From contig NZ_JBHZRJ010000001.1 in NCBI RefSeq assembly GCF_043641555.1, forward strand, positions 558,001-622,000: 64,000 bases of DNA, given 5' to 3'. This document shows, one piece after another, positions 43,401 to 50,875 of the stretch (positions are counted from its first letter, which is position 1; each line of letters starts with the position of its first letter). Position numbers and translations under genes: made by a program. Origin of the DNA: Saccharospirillum alexandrii_A (lineage in GTDB: Bacteria; Pseudomonadota; Gammaproteobacteria; Pseudomonadales; Natronospirillaceae). The notes below the pieces were generated by a model. That model worked only from the letters and a program-made list of their open reading frames with translations, had not been told where the DNA came from and did no database searches.

Positions 43401-43859
43401 CTGGACCCCAATGCGAGCTCTGATTCAGATTTCGACGGTATCGATGATTCTGTGGATACTCTAGACAATGGAGGCCCTACGCGGATCAACAACGCGTATG
43501 ACCTTTATCCATTTCAATGGGATATTTATGCTGGTAGTCACCTGATGACCACAGAGTATCGTCGTGTCGTCGATCTAGACTACCCGTGGGACTACTTATA
43601 TGGTGTTGACTCCCCTGAATACTCGGCTGTCTGGAAAACTAAACTAGAGACTGCAAATGTAGACCAGTTAGTACATCTGGATGTTACTTTGAGCTGGGCA
43701 AGCGCTGAAGTCTCGGTTAACGGAGTTGTTATCGATTCATGGAGTACTGCTGGCTCTGTACATACCACCAGTTTTGTTATTCAACCCGGTGTGACCGACG
43801 TCGAGATACGACATGTTAACAACTGGCATACAACCAGTTTTCAGGCAGACTTCCGTTAA
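40461..43859 (+). CDS. Large secreted MAM / thrombospondin type 3 repeat protein
   Basis: 1132 residues. Signal peptide (1-26, SWAG). Two MAM-like domains (about 30-195 and 295-455) share W...NTGP...YVYFETSSG.AY and GDIAIDDI blocks. A first run of thrombospondin type 3 calcium-binding repeats (about 460-600; e.g. DSDGDGTGDNSDVFPTDPTE), a beta-rich middle part resembling PA14-like domains (about 610-720), then a region without known domain, a second type 3 run (about 875-1003) and a C-terminal beta domain (about 1005-1132). It probably acts outside the cell or on the surface in adhesion or matrix binding and should depend on Ca2+. No sorting or secretion partner is adjacent. A terminator follows. 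Codon use is more AT-rich than the backbone. Confidence 0.85.
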   Translation: MKSSFKLAHIVIGLTAGVTLSPSWAGNMISEESFSASFGNQWFNNTADDSHDWRFNTYGTPSSNTGPSSGASRGADGYVYLETSSGAAYSAGSTAILEGPELEEGHYRLDFKVHRYGSDIGTLEVQARTYEAATGTWEWVTRISDTGQFQTSSSELWLEHSVSFETYEIDRIRFKATAAGGWEGDIAIDDIALYTSGPNTTPPSLSEGGVNEIVYQDTSVYIDLDDYITSGSEYFVSWPDIPAWLSLEADNVLSGSGVDAMPGLLQDEIEIQNEYGAIALPITIDVVDRVAPTLVSSESFGEGVDPVWTLNSDGDTNAWQYKIGNTSSANTGPEKSPADDQYVYFETSSGYAYTIGNSSSLKSNSFLIEGALIEFQYHMYGSNTGSLILEAKVDNEWVQVWAKEGQQHASSRDPFSKETVELGNLGQIQQLRFLAIAQGGFMGDIAIDEISIAGYPVAQPDADGDGYHDGIDAFPDDPSEWVDSDGDGTGDNSDVFPTDPTEIADSDWDGTGDNADVFPGNPNEWQDSDSDGVGDNGDVFPTDPTEWADSDFDGYGDNGDAFPNHPGEWLDTDNDGIGNNTDEDDDDDGIPDVDDANPLTPDTGAYIPPYELVNLQVTFIDATGPFHTEVSDHIGLFGYNNPALDGVDYNSLTVEWSGQLVVNRPGIYVAGPYSNIANVVEFDLDGPALVYNPLQLSAGTYDFNLVIDGLQGDSNFQFQFYDTSENPPGDQELAAVLQQLMTDQTAVIYASANHPQDKYGNINVTFEATQYPVILFLSTFEGMGWDIDIPDDVEVAAIVANANMAPPKVTVNQDVPIYQYSFLTAESNELSDDAIHIENMIGTEPHLYYGNEAILGWNPEINQLLTIERCEYYCGLDPNEPLDSDRDGIFNNVDTDDDNDGYPDTNDDFPLDSKEWVDTDGDSIGNNADQDDDNDGVTDRNDEYPLDSSEAFDSDNDGLGNSIDTDDDNDGVPDVADDFSLDPNASSDSDFDGIDDSVDTLDNGGPTRINNAYDLYPFQWDIYAGSHLMTTEYRRVVDLDYPWDYLYGVDSPEYSAVWKTKLETANVDQLVHLDVTLSWASAEVSVNGVVIDSWSTAGSVHTTSFVIQPGVTDVEIRHVNNWHTTSFQADFR

Positions 43860-43876
43860 GTAGCTGTCTTTTGGTG

Positions 43877-43904
43877 AAAGGAGCACCGTTGGGTGCTCCT
43901 TTTT
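43877..43904 (+). terminator. Terminator after the MAM/TSP3 gene
   Basis: Stem AAAGGAGCACC / GGTGCTCCTTT with a GTTG loop and T-run. Confidence 0.92.
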
Positions 43905-43987
43905 AGCATTGACCAGTAGATTATGTTAAGCCACGGCTACACTCCGAGATGTCTCAAGCAATAGAGAACAAGCAAGAGAGTAAACAG

Positions 43988-45259
43988 CAAACAGGACAAA
44001 CCACCCAAGCTAGTAAATTTTGAAACACTTAGATCTCTGAAGTGAAAAGTCTTATGGCGGTGTATGGTGAATGACGATCTAGGAACCGAAATTACGAATG
44101 TGTTGCTATCAACCATGTTTTTCAGCCACGGGAAAATCTCAGATAGCCCTGATAATTGATTAAGATGGGTTGGGTTAAGCTAACTGTGTCGCAGCCGCTA
44201 GCCCCGGTGTTCGCTGGTATCCGAACCGCTGACACTGAGCTTTGATCGAAAGGACCGTTCCCACTAAACCTTTGAATTGACTCTCGAAATGCTGGGTATT
44301 GTAGACCCAGTGGTCGGTATCGATATTGAGGCGTTCGAGAATAGGGGGAGCCTTCTGGTCGATACTCCCGCGCTTGTCTGCTCTAATTTGTCTACCCGTC
44401 CAATCAACCAGTTCCAGGTAGTCCTGGAGCCGAAAGGGTAAGCCTGAAGGCATGTCCTGGCGGGGGTATCCTGCGAATGGAAACAATGGCTTCGGTTGCT
44501 TTGGTTCAACATTGTCGGGTTCGCTTTGAGCGGTATTGATGCGTTCTTTTATCGAAGTAAAGTCGGAAGTCTCGAGAGCGTCTGCCATCTGGGCACGAAT
44601 GGGGTTTAAATCGACATAAGCCAGGCAGGTTGCCAGCGCTGTTTCATCGAGTAACGCTTGGGACTTGTAGCGACCTTCCCAGAATCTTCCAGTGCACCCG
44701 TCTTCTGCGTTGGCCTGTCGTGCAATGTCCTCGTTCAAGGCTCGCATGAACCAGCTGATCGACATCAGGCGTTCGCGCCATTTTTTAACCAGCTCTGAAA
44801 TGACTCTGAGTTGCTCTTCATACAGGCCTTTGCCATCCAGATACTCATGGCTCAGGAAATTGCCAGCATACAGGGCGTGCCAGCGTTGAATAACTTCGGT
44901 GTCCGACCAGGCTTTGGCTTTCTCGGCGTTGATGTGAAGCACAATGTGGTAATGGTTGGACATGACGGCATAGGCACAGATATCGAGTGCATAAACTTCG
45001 GCTAGCGCCATCATGCGCAGCTCAATCCATCCACGGCGGTGCTCGTAGTCGTTACCGGAGTGCTCATCACGGCCGCACAGAAAGGCGCGGCGCACGCACC
45101 GGGAAGTGCAGTGGTAATAAGGTGTCGCCTCCAGGGCGATCTGGCTTTTCCTTGAACGTGGCATAGTGTCTAACCTTGACGGCCCGTTTTTAAGATGCTG
45201 TATAAAGTACTGTATGGATTTCGGTAGGTCAAGTGTTAGGATGGGTGTCCAGTTTGGCC
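43988..45259 (-). mobile_element. RAYT element 1
   Basis: About 1.27 kb unit that is repeated at 47376-48645 (constant offset of 3386 bp over the gene and right flank). The right end is GTTAGGATGGGTGTCCAGTT and TGGCC; the left end has AAACAGGACA...ACCCAAG, which in copy 2 reads AACAGGACACCCAAGTTAG and is an imperfect inverted copy (GGGTGTCC). Between left end and gene is a conserved noncoding stretch (about 44000-44170). The element sits between the MAM/TSP3 gene and a 5'-truncated gene A1. Confidence 0.75.
44175..45164 (-). CDS. RAYT-type transposase (Y1/IS200-like), copy 1
   Basis: 329 residues. Y1 transposase domain: PYYHCTSRCVRRAFLCGRDE at the N-terminus, HUH-type motif SNHYHIVLHIN (about 92-102) and the RAYT hallmark GRFWEGRYKSQALLDETALA (about 165-184) with YVDLNPIRAQMAD. 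RAYTs are single-strand nucleases that act on REP-like palindromes and are often immobile. Differs from copy 2 by two residues (EHSGN against EYTGN near residue 34). The ending, QRFGYQRTPGLAAATQLA, matches two remnants further on. Both copies look intact. Confidence 0.88.
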   Translation of the reverse strand: MPRSRKSQIALEATPYYHCTSRCVRRAFLCGRDEHSGNDYEHRRGWIELRMMALAEVYALDICAYAVMSNHYHIVLHINAEKAKAWSDTEVIQRWHALYAGNFLSHEYLDGKGLYEEQLRVISELVKKWRERLMSISWFMRALNEDIARQANAEDGCTGRFWEGRYKSQALLDETALATCLAYVDLNPIRAQMADALETSDFTSIKERINTAQSEPDNVEPKQPKPLFPFAGYPRQDMPSGLPFRLQDYLELVDWTGRQIRADKRGSIDQKAPPILERLNIDTDHWVYNTQHFESQFKGLVGTVLSIKAQCQRFGYQRTPGLAAATQLA

Positions 45260-45937
45260 CATCATTATGATCCTGGACAAAACTTGATAGCTAAAGCCGT
45301 ATGGTTGTCTCGACAAGGGTGTGGTGACAGCTTTTGGCGAGCCTTTGTCGTTGATCCCAATGACGATGATGGAAGAACAAGATACGCCGGAAGCTATGTA
45401 TCATCAGGAGGTGTCACTCTAAGACGTATTGAGACTGGGGGTGAAAGCACAATCATTGCAGGCGGAGTTCATAATGATGATGTTTATGAACGCTTGGCTA
45501 AGGCTCTCGGCGGCTATAATCAAGGGTCTCCTCAGTTTTCGAGGGGGCAGGGGAACAGTTGGTTAAATCACCTTATTGATATTAGTAACCCTAGCTCGGC
45601 CACATTTGTCCGATACTCGAGACTAGAGGAGCCTTCTCCAGCGCAAAAAAAATATATGGCCAGATCAAAGGCCATGGACTATGCCATGACAATCATGCAC
45701 GATGATAATAAGTTAAGTTTGCCATCAAGATCATACATATTCGAAGGCGGGGCTTATGCTGATGATTTGGTTCTTGAAAATGGGGCTCCCGATCCGAGAG
45801 CAGGGCAGGTATGGTGTTTTGATTATAGCGAGTCCCACTGGTTGGCTGGTATTGGGTTGAGGGCTAGGTTGTTAGCTGCTAGGGGAGATCCTTTGGCTCT
45901 ACCACCAATTGAGCCAACAGGAAGAGTGGATTGTTAA
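45260..45937 (+). pseudogene. Cassette gene A1, 5' end cut by RAYT element 1
   Basis: The frame is open through the RAYT right end (a GTG at 45233 lies inside the element), but homology-bearing sequence begins at the junction at 45260. About 225 residues remain: AVWLSRQGCGDSFWRAFVVD..., KALGGYNQGSPQF, YMARSKAMDYAMTIMHDDNK, VWCFDYSESHWLAG, ending GRVDC. It is a diverged paralog of A2 (48646-49627). The YNQG...Y...YAM.I arrangement vaguely recalls the C-terminal part of lytic transglycosylases, but this is a weak hint. No signal peptide is left. Gene B1 follows after 16 bp. Confidence 0.7.
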
Positions 45938-45953
45938 ATTAGTGAGTTATTTT

Positions 45954-46985
45954 ATGAATAAGATGCTAGTTTTTTTTACCGTGATTATGAGCCCCGTTGT
46001 TCATGCAATTGACCTTGATGCGGGTGTTGGATTGCATGCTGGTAATGAAGAGGAGCTGTACTATAGTTCGATTCCCTACGCGATCGCTAGGCAAGGCCAT
46101 GCAAATTTTAACGAAGATGTTATTAAAGGTTTTTTCGAAACAACAACATATATTTTTTCAGTGTCTGATGAGCAAACTTTGGCGAAAATTGATAAAAATA
46201 GCCGAAGTGTAGTTGATAGTTGGTTTGTAGAAGGGCTTGGTTATCATTTGTATCTCAACGCAGAATATATTGCGGCTGATGATGAATTTCCAAATAGAGC
46301 AAGAGATGAATCTCGTCGTCGCTTAAATCCTGATGTTATTGTGGAAGATCGAGAGGTTGCATATTCCTTTATTGAGGCTGCTAATAATAATGTAGGCTGT
46401 TTTCAATTAACCCCTTTGCGGTACGGCGATATAGAAAGTGATGGGCAGCCTGAACTGGTTCTTTTTATGGGATATGACTTTATAGTCTTCTCTCCAGAAG
46501 AAGGTGAGGTTATTTTTAGTTCACATTTCTGGCAAAGCGATGAATTAACTGGGGAAGAAAAGCAGCGTTGGTTCGGAGAGCTTTCAAATTCAAACGCTCC
46601 ACAGTTTGTGGCTTCCAGCGGGACGGATGTGCTTATCGATGCTATATTCCCAGCTTGGCACTCCCTAACAAAGATTTATATCGGAGAATTTGATGGCGTA
46701 GAGGGGTTCGATATACTTCTATGGCGCAAAGTTTACGATGCCAACCGTAATTCTGAATTGCCAGGATTTCATAAGATTGCTGATCGTCTAGTTCACTATA
46801 CCAAGCAAGATGGAATATATCAGTTAACAGACTCTACATCAGCCATGGTCAGCAGTTGGTTAGCTGAAGAAGACATGACCTGGAGTGATGGCTTTCCTTC
46901 TGCAAGTGAGTGTGATGGAGAAGAAGGCGAGCTGATCCCGGAGATGCACGATCCGATGCTGAATGACCCGGAGGTATTGCAATAA
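45954..46985 (+). CDS. Cassette protein B1, secreted, unknown function
   Basis: 343 residues from ATG 45954 with a signal peptide (MNKMLVFFTVIMSPVVHA). Paralog of B2: both contain LRYGDIE.DG..ELVL (about 157-172), an FG-GAP/VCBS-like metal-binding strand, then GEFDG (about 243), LLWRK, and a nearly identical tail SECDGEEGELIPEMHDPMLN. One Cys in GCFQLTPLRYGD is shared (GCLTDAPLRYGD in B2). Family not recognised. AT-rich codon use. Translation likely follows gene A1. Confidence 0.75.
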   Translation: MNKMLVFFTVIMSPVVHAIDLDAGVGLHAGNEEELYYSSIPYAIARQGHANFNEDVIKGFFETTTYIFSVSDEQTLAKIDKNSRSVVDSWFVEGLGYHLYLNAEYIAADDEFPNRARDESRRRLNPDVIVEDREVAYSFIEAANNNVGCFQLTPLRYGDIESDGQPELVLFMGYDFIVFSPEEGEVIFSSHFWQSDELTGEEKQRWFGELSNSNAPQFVASSGTDVLIDAIFPAWHSLTKIYIGEFDGVEGFDILLWRKVYDANRNSELPGFHKIADRLVHYTKQDGIYQLTDSTSAMVSSWLAEEDMTWSDGFPSASECDGEEGELIPEMHDPMLNDPEVLQ

Positions 46986-47003
46986 CAGGTTTATAGCAGT
47001 ATC

Positions 47004-47044
47004 GGCTAATAGAAAGGGCTAATAGGACAAAGGGCTAATAGGGC
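47004..47044 (+). repeat. Short tandem repeat GGGCTAATAGG
   Basis: Three units of about 15-16 bp (CGGCTAATAGAAA, GGGCTAATAGGACAAA, GGGCTAATAGGGC) directly after gene B1. Confidence 0.75.
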
Positions 47045-47214
47045 AGCCATAACAGCGTAAAGAGATGAAAGCGAACATAAAGTCACACAACAGGCTGCGT
47101 AAAAAAGGAAAGTAACGGCCGGAGTTACTGGGTCGCTCAGAAATCAGGGTTTTCAGCAACAGTAAAGCTTCAGGCTGCCCTGTGAGGAGGATTTTTTATA
47201 AACTGGGGATCAAT

Positions 47215-47300
47215 CTAAGTTAGCAGCTCTGCCAGCCCAAGACCCGGGGTTCGCCGATAACCAAACTGCTGAAACTTGGCTTTGATGGAAATGAGACTCC
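47215..47300 (-). pseudogene. RAYT C-terminal remnant
   Basis: On the minus strand the frame reads LISIKAKFQQFGYRRTPGLG and ends LAELLT-stop, homologous to the RAYT ending SIKAQCQRFGYQRTPGLAAA. The rest of the gene is missing, so an older, diverged RAYT has decayed here. Confidence 0.7.
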
Positions 47301-47332
47301 ACAGGACATATATAGGGGAAAGGAAAACAGAA

Positions 47333-47410
47333 GGAAAACAGGACACCCAAGTTAGTGAACTTTGAAAATGAGAGGGAAAACAGGACACCCAAGTTAGTGA
47401 ACTTTGAAAA
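47333..47410 (+). repeat. Two 36-bp repeats with 42-bp period at RAYT element 2 left end
   Basis: GGAAAACAGGACACCCAAGT (47333 and 47375) continues as TAGTGAACTTTGAAAA in both copies. This duplicates the RAYT left terminal region; element 1 has a single, damaged version. Confidence 0.85.
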
Positions 47411-48645
47411 CACTTTGATCTCTGAAGTGAAAAGTCTTTTGGCGGCATATGGTGAAAGACGGTCCGTGAATGGAAAGTCGGAGTGTGTTGCCATCAACTA
47501 TGGTTTTTCAGCCACGGGAAAATCTCAGGCAGCCCTGACAATCGATTTAGAGGGGTTGGATTAAGCTAGTTGTGTCGCAGCCGCTAGCCCCGGTGTTCGC
47601 TGGTACCCAAACCGCTGACACTGAGCTTTGATCGAAAGGACCGTTCCCACTAAACCTTTGAATTGACTCTCGAAATGCTGGGTATTGTAGACCCAGTGGT
47701 CGGTATCGATATTGAGGCGTTCGAGAATAGGGGGAGCCTTCTGGTCGATACTCCCGCGCTTGTCTGCTCTAATTTGTCTACCCGTCCAATCAACCAGTTC
47801 CAGGTAGTCCTGGAGCCGAAAGGGTAAGCCTGAAGGCATGTCCTGGCGGGGGTATCCTGCGAATGGAAACAATGGCTTCGGTTGCTTTGGTTCAACATTG
47901 TCGGGTTCGCTTTGAGCGGTATTGATGCGTTCTTTTATCGAAGTAAAGTCGGAAGTCTCGAGAGCGTCTGCCATCTGGGCACGAATGGGGTTTAAATCGA
48001 CATAAGCCAGGCAGGTTGCCAGCGCTGTTTCATCGAGTAACGCTTGGGACTTGTAGCGACCTTCCCAGAATCTTCCAGTGCACCCGTCTTCTGCGTTGGC
48101 CTGTCGTGCAATGTCCTCGTTCAAGGCTCGCATGAACCAGCTGATCGACATCAGGCGTTCGCGCCATTTTTTAACCAGCTCTGAAATGACTCTGAGTTGC
48201 TCTTCATACAGGCCTTTGCCATCCAGATACTCATGGCTCAGGAAATTGCCAGCATACAGGGCGTGCCAGCGTTGAATAACTTCGGTGTCCGACCAGGCTT
48301 TGGCTTTCTCGGCGTTGATGTGAAGCACAATGTGGTAATGGTTGGACATGACGGCATAGGCACAGATATCGAGTGCATAAACTTCGGCTAGCGCCATCAT
48401 GCGCAGCTCAATCCATCCACGGCGGTGCTCGTAGTCGTTACCGGTGTATTCATCACGGCCGCACAGAAAGGCACGGCGCACACACCGGGAAGTGCAGTGG
48501 TAGTAGGGTGTCGCCTCCAGGGCGATCTGGCTTTTCCTTGAACGTGGCATAGTGTCTAACCTTGACGGCCCGTTTTGATGATGCTGTATAAAGTACTGTA
48601 TGGATTTCGGTAGGTCAAGTGTTAGGATGGGTGTCCAGTTTGGCC
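47376..48645 (-). mobile_element. RAYT element 2
   Basis: Second copy of the 1.27-kb unit, nearly identical to 43988-45259 over the gene and right end and more diverged in the left flank. Left end AACAGGACACCCAAGTTAG and right end GATGGGTGTCCAGTTTGG form an imperfect inverted repeat around GGGTGTCC. The right end abuts gene A2. Confidence 0.75.
47561..48550 (-). CDS. RAYT-type transposase (Y1/IS200-like), copy 2
   Basis: 329 residues, identical to copy 1 except for two substitutions near residue 34-36. Same HUH-like SNHYHIVLH and GRFWEGRYKS motifs. The near-identity between copies that flank strongly diverged cassette genes points to recent duplication or gene conversion. A 69-codon plus-strand frame at 47355-47564 lies in the element's left flank and is probably not a gene. 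Confidence 0.88.
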   Translation of the reverse strand: MPRSRKSQIALEATPYYHCTSRCVRRAFLCGRDEYTGNDYEHRRGWIELRMMALAEVYALDICAYAVMSNHYHIVLHINAEKAKAWSDTEVIQRWHALYAGNFLSHEYLDGKGLYEEQLRVISELVKKWRERLMSISWFMRALNEDIARQANAEDGCTGRFWEGRYKSQALLDETALATCLAYVDLNPIRAQMADALETSDFTSIKERINTAQSEPDNVEPKQPKPLFPFAGYPRQDMPSGLPFRLQDYLELVDWTGRQIRADKRGSIDQKAPPILERLNIDTDHWVYNTQHFESQFKGLVGTVLSIKAQCQRFGYQRTPGLAAATQLA

Positions 48646-49627
48646 GGGTTATGAGATCGAAGCGACCTATTCAGACGCAGACCATGAGATCGTTACGAAT
48701 GATTTGCCACAAGATGCCGCGAGTATCACCCGAGAAGGTATTATTCGCGCATGGATCTACCAAGAAAACGGTGGCGACCATTGGGGGGCTCGAAGCTACC
48801 CAAATGATGCGGCATCCAGGGATTTCCGCATTGCGGAAGGCGGGGCCGACGAAGAGGGCAGTATGGGTTTCAATCACATTGTTTGGAAACGCATGTATGG
48901 CGATGAAAACGACTGTGCCAGCATTCGAGGGTATTTACTGAATAATGGACATCCCGATGGTGCCGAAAATATTAATATGTACCACCCCAAAAACAGCTTG
49001 CTCGGTTTTGCTATGGCCGCATCTGACGAAGACTGCGGTTCATCCAATGGGTTGTTTCGGGCATTCTCTGAAATCCCCAGCTACACCACCGCCATACCAG
49101 ACAACCAGCGGCCTGAGGCGTACTGCTACGAGCCGGTACCAAGGGGCGAAGAAAGCTGTGCCAACGACAATACCGATGACGGTAATATACGAGAGTTTAC
49201 CGCCGAAGAAGATACGGGCTTAAACTTATTGGTTAAAGCCATGGTCGCTTATAATCGTGGGACTGCTGGGTTGAATACACATCATTATTTTTCAAATCTA
49301 CTGTTGGGTAGCCGAGCAAGCATCAGTGATGGAGAATACCGATCCACCGCCTTTGGCTACGCCATGCGCATTAAAGAACATACGCAAACCTTAAACACCG
49401 TTGACGGTTATTTGCCTTACGTTACCTATATTTGGCAGGGTGCAGAAGCGGAAGAGGATGACCCGGATGCTGAAGCAGATGAAGCACAAGTGGCTTGGTG
49501 TTATGTGTATGGGGAGGAAGAGTGGATGGGTGGTGTGACATTCGATGATGCTTATATGCAAACGAGAAGAGTAATACTTGGTATTCCAAATGTAGATGAC
49601 GTGAGCTACGAGGTAAATTGCCAGTGA
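48646..49627 (+). pseudogene. Cassette gene A2, 5' end cut by RAYT element 2
   Basis: About 326 codons are open from the RAYT junction to TGA at 49627; a TTG at 48704 is the first plausible start but no ribosome site is clear, so the original N-terminus (and any signal peptide) is lost. Sequence: IIRAWIYQENGGDHWGARSY, SNGLFRAFSEIPSYTTAIPD, VKAMVAYNRGTAGLNTHHYF, STAFGYAMRIKEH, VAWCYVYGEEEWMGGVTFDD, ending YEVNCQ. Six or more Cys suggest a secreted protein. Paralog of A1 but longer at the 5' side, so the RAYT joins the two genes at different points. The stop overlaps the GTG start of B2 (GTGA). Confidence 0.7.
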
Positions 49628-50613
49628 AAAATTTTATTTATTTGTTTATTGTTTTGCAGATTCATCCTGTTGCATATGCAGCATTTGAGGCACTTGAAAA
49701 AACAAGAATAACAAATGCGCGAGAAATGTCAGATAAAGAGTTTGTAGAATTCACTATGCAAACTAGGAGGCTAGCAGAATTTGGTGTTGAAGGTTCAAGA
49801 GTTCTTACCTATATTGAATCTGGAAATAGCTTTTTCGTACTGAAAAAGGATTTGAGCTTGGCAGGAGCCGATCTGGCATCAGATGCGTTTATCGGAAATT
49901 GGCCCCTCACCCGCTGGCCAACCGAAGTGAATGACGAGTCACTGGATGCCTTTACGTCTAATTACTCCGGCGATTGGTACGACTATGGATTAACACTCGA
50001 TACCTGGGTAGACCGAAAAGGGATTGGTTGCTTAACCGATGCACCGCTTCGTTACGGTGATATAGAGGATGACGGCACTAATGAACTGGTGTTATTGCTC
50101 GGCGATGTTGATCGAACCTTAGACATATTAGTGTTTTCACCTGAGCAAGAAACTGTGACCTTTGGTATGCGTGCCGCATTTCAGGATTCGTTCCCAGCTG
50201 AATCCCCCAACAAAGCCGGCTATGAGTATGTGTCAGAAATAGACATGCGCAGCCCATATCCAGCGGAGCGCATCTACGCCAAAGTGTTTGTCGGTGAATT
50301 TGATGGAGATGCCGAAACCACTAACGAACTGATCGTCTGGCGCAAACGCTACAGTCCATATCCCGTAGGCTCAAGCAATCAAGGGTTTTATCTCGATCAA
50401 ACATCCTTTGAGCATTACGTACAAGCCGATGAATATCAAAGACAGGCAACGGAGCAAACCACGATTCAGCAATGGCTAGCAGCCAACAACCTACGCTGGC
50501 CCGATGGGTTTCCGAACGTCTCAGAATGTGAGGATAAGGAGGGTCAGCTTATTCCCGAGATGCACGACCCATTGCTCAATGATCCTGACGTTATGCCTGT
50601 TAAAGAACAATAG
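49624..50613 (+). CDS. Cassette protein B2, secreted, unknown function
   Basis: 329 residues from GTG 49624, overlapping the A2 stop; a TTG at 49618 is 6 bp earlier and closer to AGG at 49610. Signal peptide about 1-20 (NFIYLFIVLQIHPVAYA). Shares with B1 the blocks GCLTDAPLRYGDIEDDGTNE, VFVGEFDGD, IVWRKRY and SECEDKEGQLIPEMHDPLLN. The GDIEDDGTNELVLLLGD strand is FG-GAP/VCBS-like. Family not recognised. Coupling to A2 suggests A and B act together. Confidence 0.75.
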   Translation: MKNFIYLFIVLQIHPVAYAAFEALEKTRITNAREMSDKEFVEFTMQTRRLAEFGVEGSRVLTYIESGNSFFVLKKDLSLAGADLASDAFIGNWPLTRWPTEVNDESLDAFTSNYSGDWYDYGLTLDTWVDRKGIGCLTDAPLRYGDIEDDGTNELVLLLGDVDRTLDILVFSPEQETVTFGMRAAFQDSFPAESPNKAGYEYVSEIDMRSPYPAERIYAKVFVGEFDGDAETTNELIVWRKRYSPYPVGSSNQGFYLDQTSFEHYVQADEYQRQATEQTTIQQWLAANNLRWPDGFPNVSECEDKEGQLIPEMHDPLLNDPDVMPVKEQ

Positions 50614-50629
50614 TAGTTTGACCGGGCAT

Positions 50630-50875
50630 CTACCTTGTCTGGTCAGCACGGTTTAGGCACTGCCGCTTTGCGGGGTAGCCTACGAGTTGAAACAAGTTCT
50701 TCGGTTGCTTTGGTTTAGAGATTTCAGATTCAGTTTGAGCCGTATATATACGTTCTTTGACTGTCGTAACGTCAGACGTGTCAGGTGAGTAGGCCATCTG
50801 GTCGCGAATGGGGTTTAAATCGACATCGGCCAAGCGGGTTGCCAGGGAGCGCCGTAATAAGGTCGCGCTTCCCTT
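50630..50875 (-). pseudogene. Decayed RAYT gene, middle part
   Basis: On the minus strand VDLNPIRDQMAYSPDTSDVT and VKERIYTAQTESEISKPKQP align with RAYT residues about 189-240 (VDLNPIRAQMADALETSDFT, IKERINTAQSEPDNVEPKQP). Upstream, an AATAAGGTCGCGCTTCC segment resembles the RAYT gene start, so an internal deletion has joined the ends. No intact frame. Confidence 0.7.

Noticed and set aside
40461..43859. DNA repeats in the TSP3 region as a CRISPR or satellite
   Set aside because: They are coding repeats (D-x-D-x-DG units) in one frame, with no spacers of constant size.
47355..47564. 69-codon plus-strand frame at the RAYT element 2 left flank
   Set aside because: The equivalent region in element 1 does not keep the frame, so it is probably element noncoding DNA.
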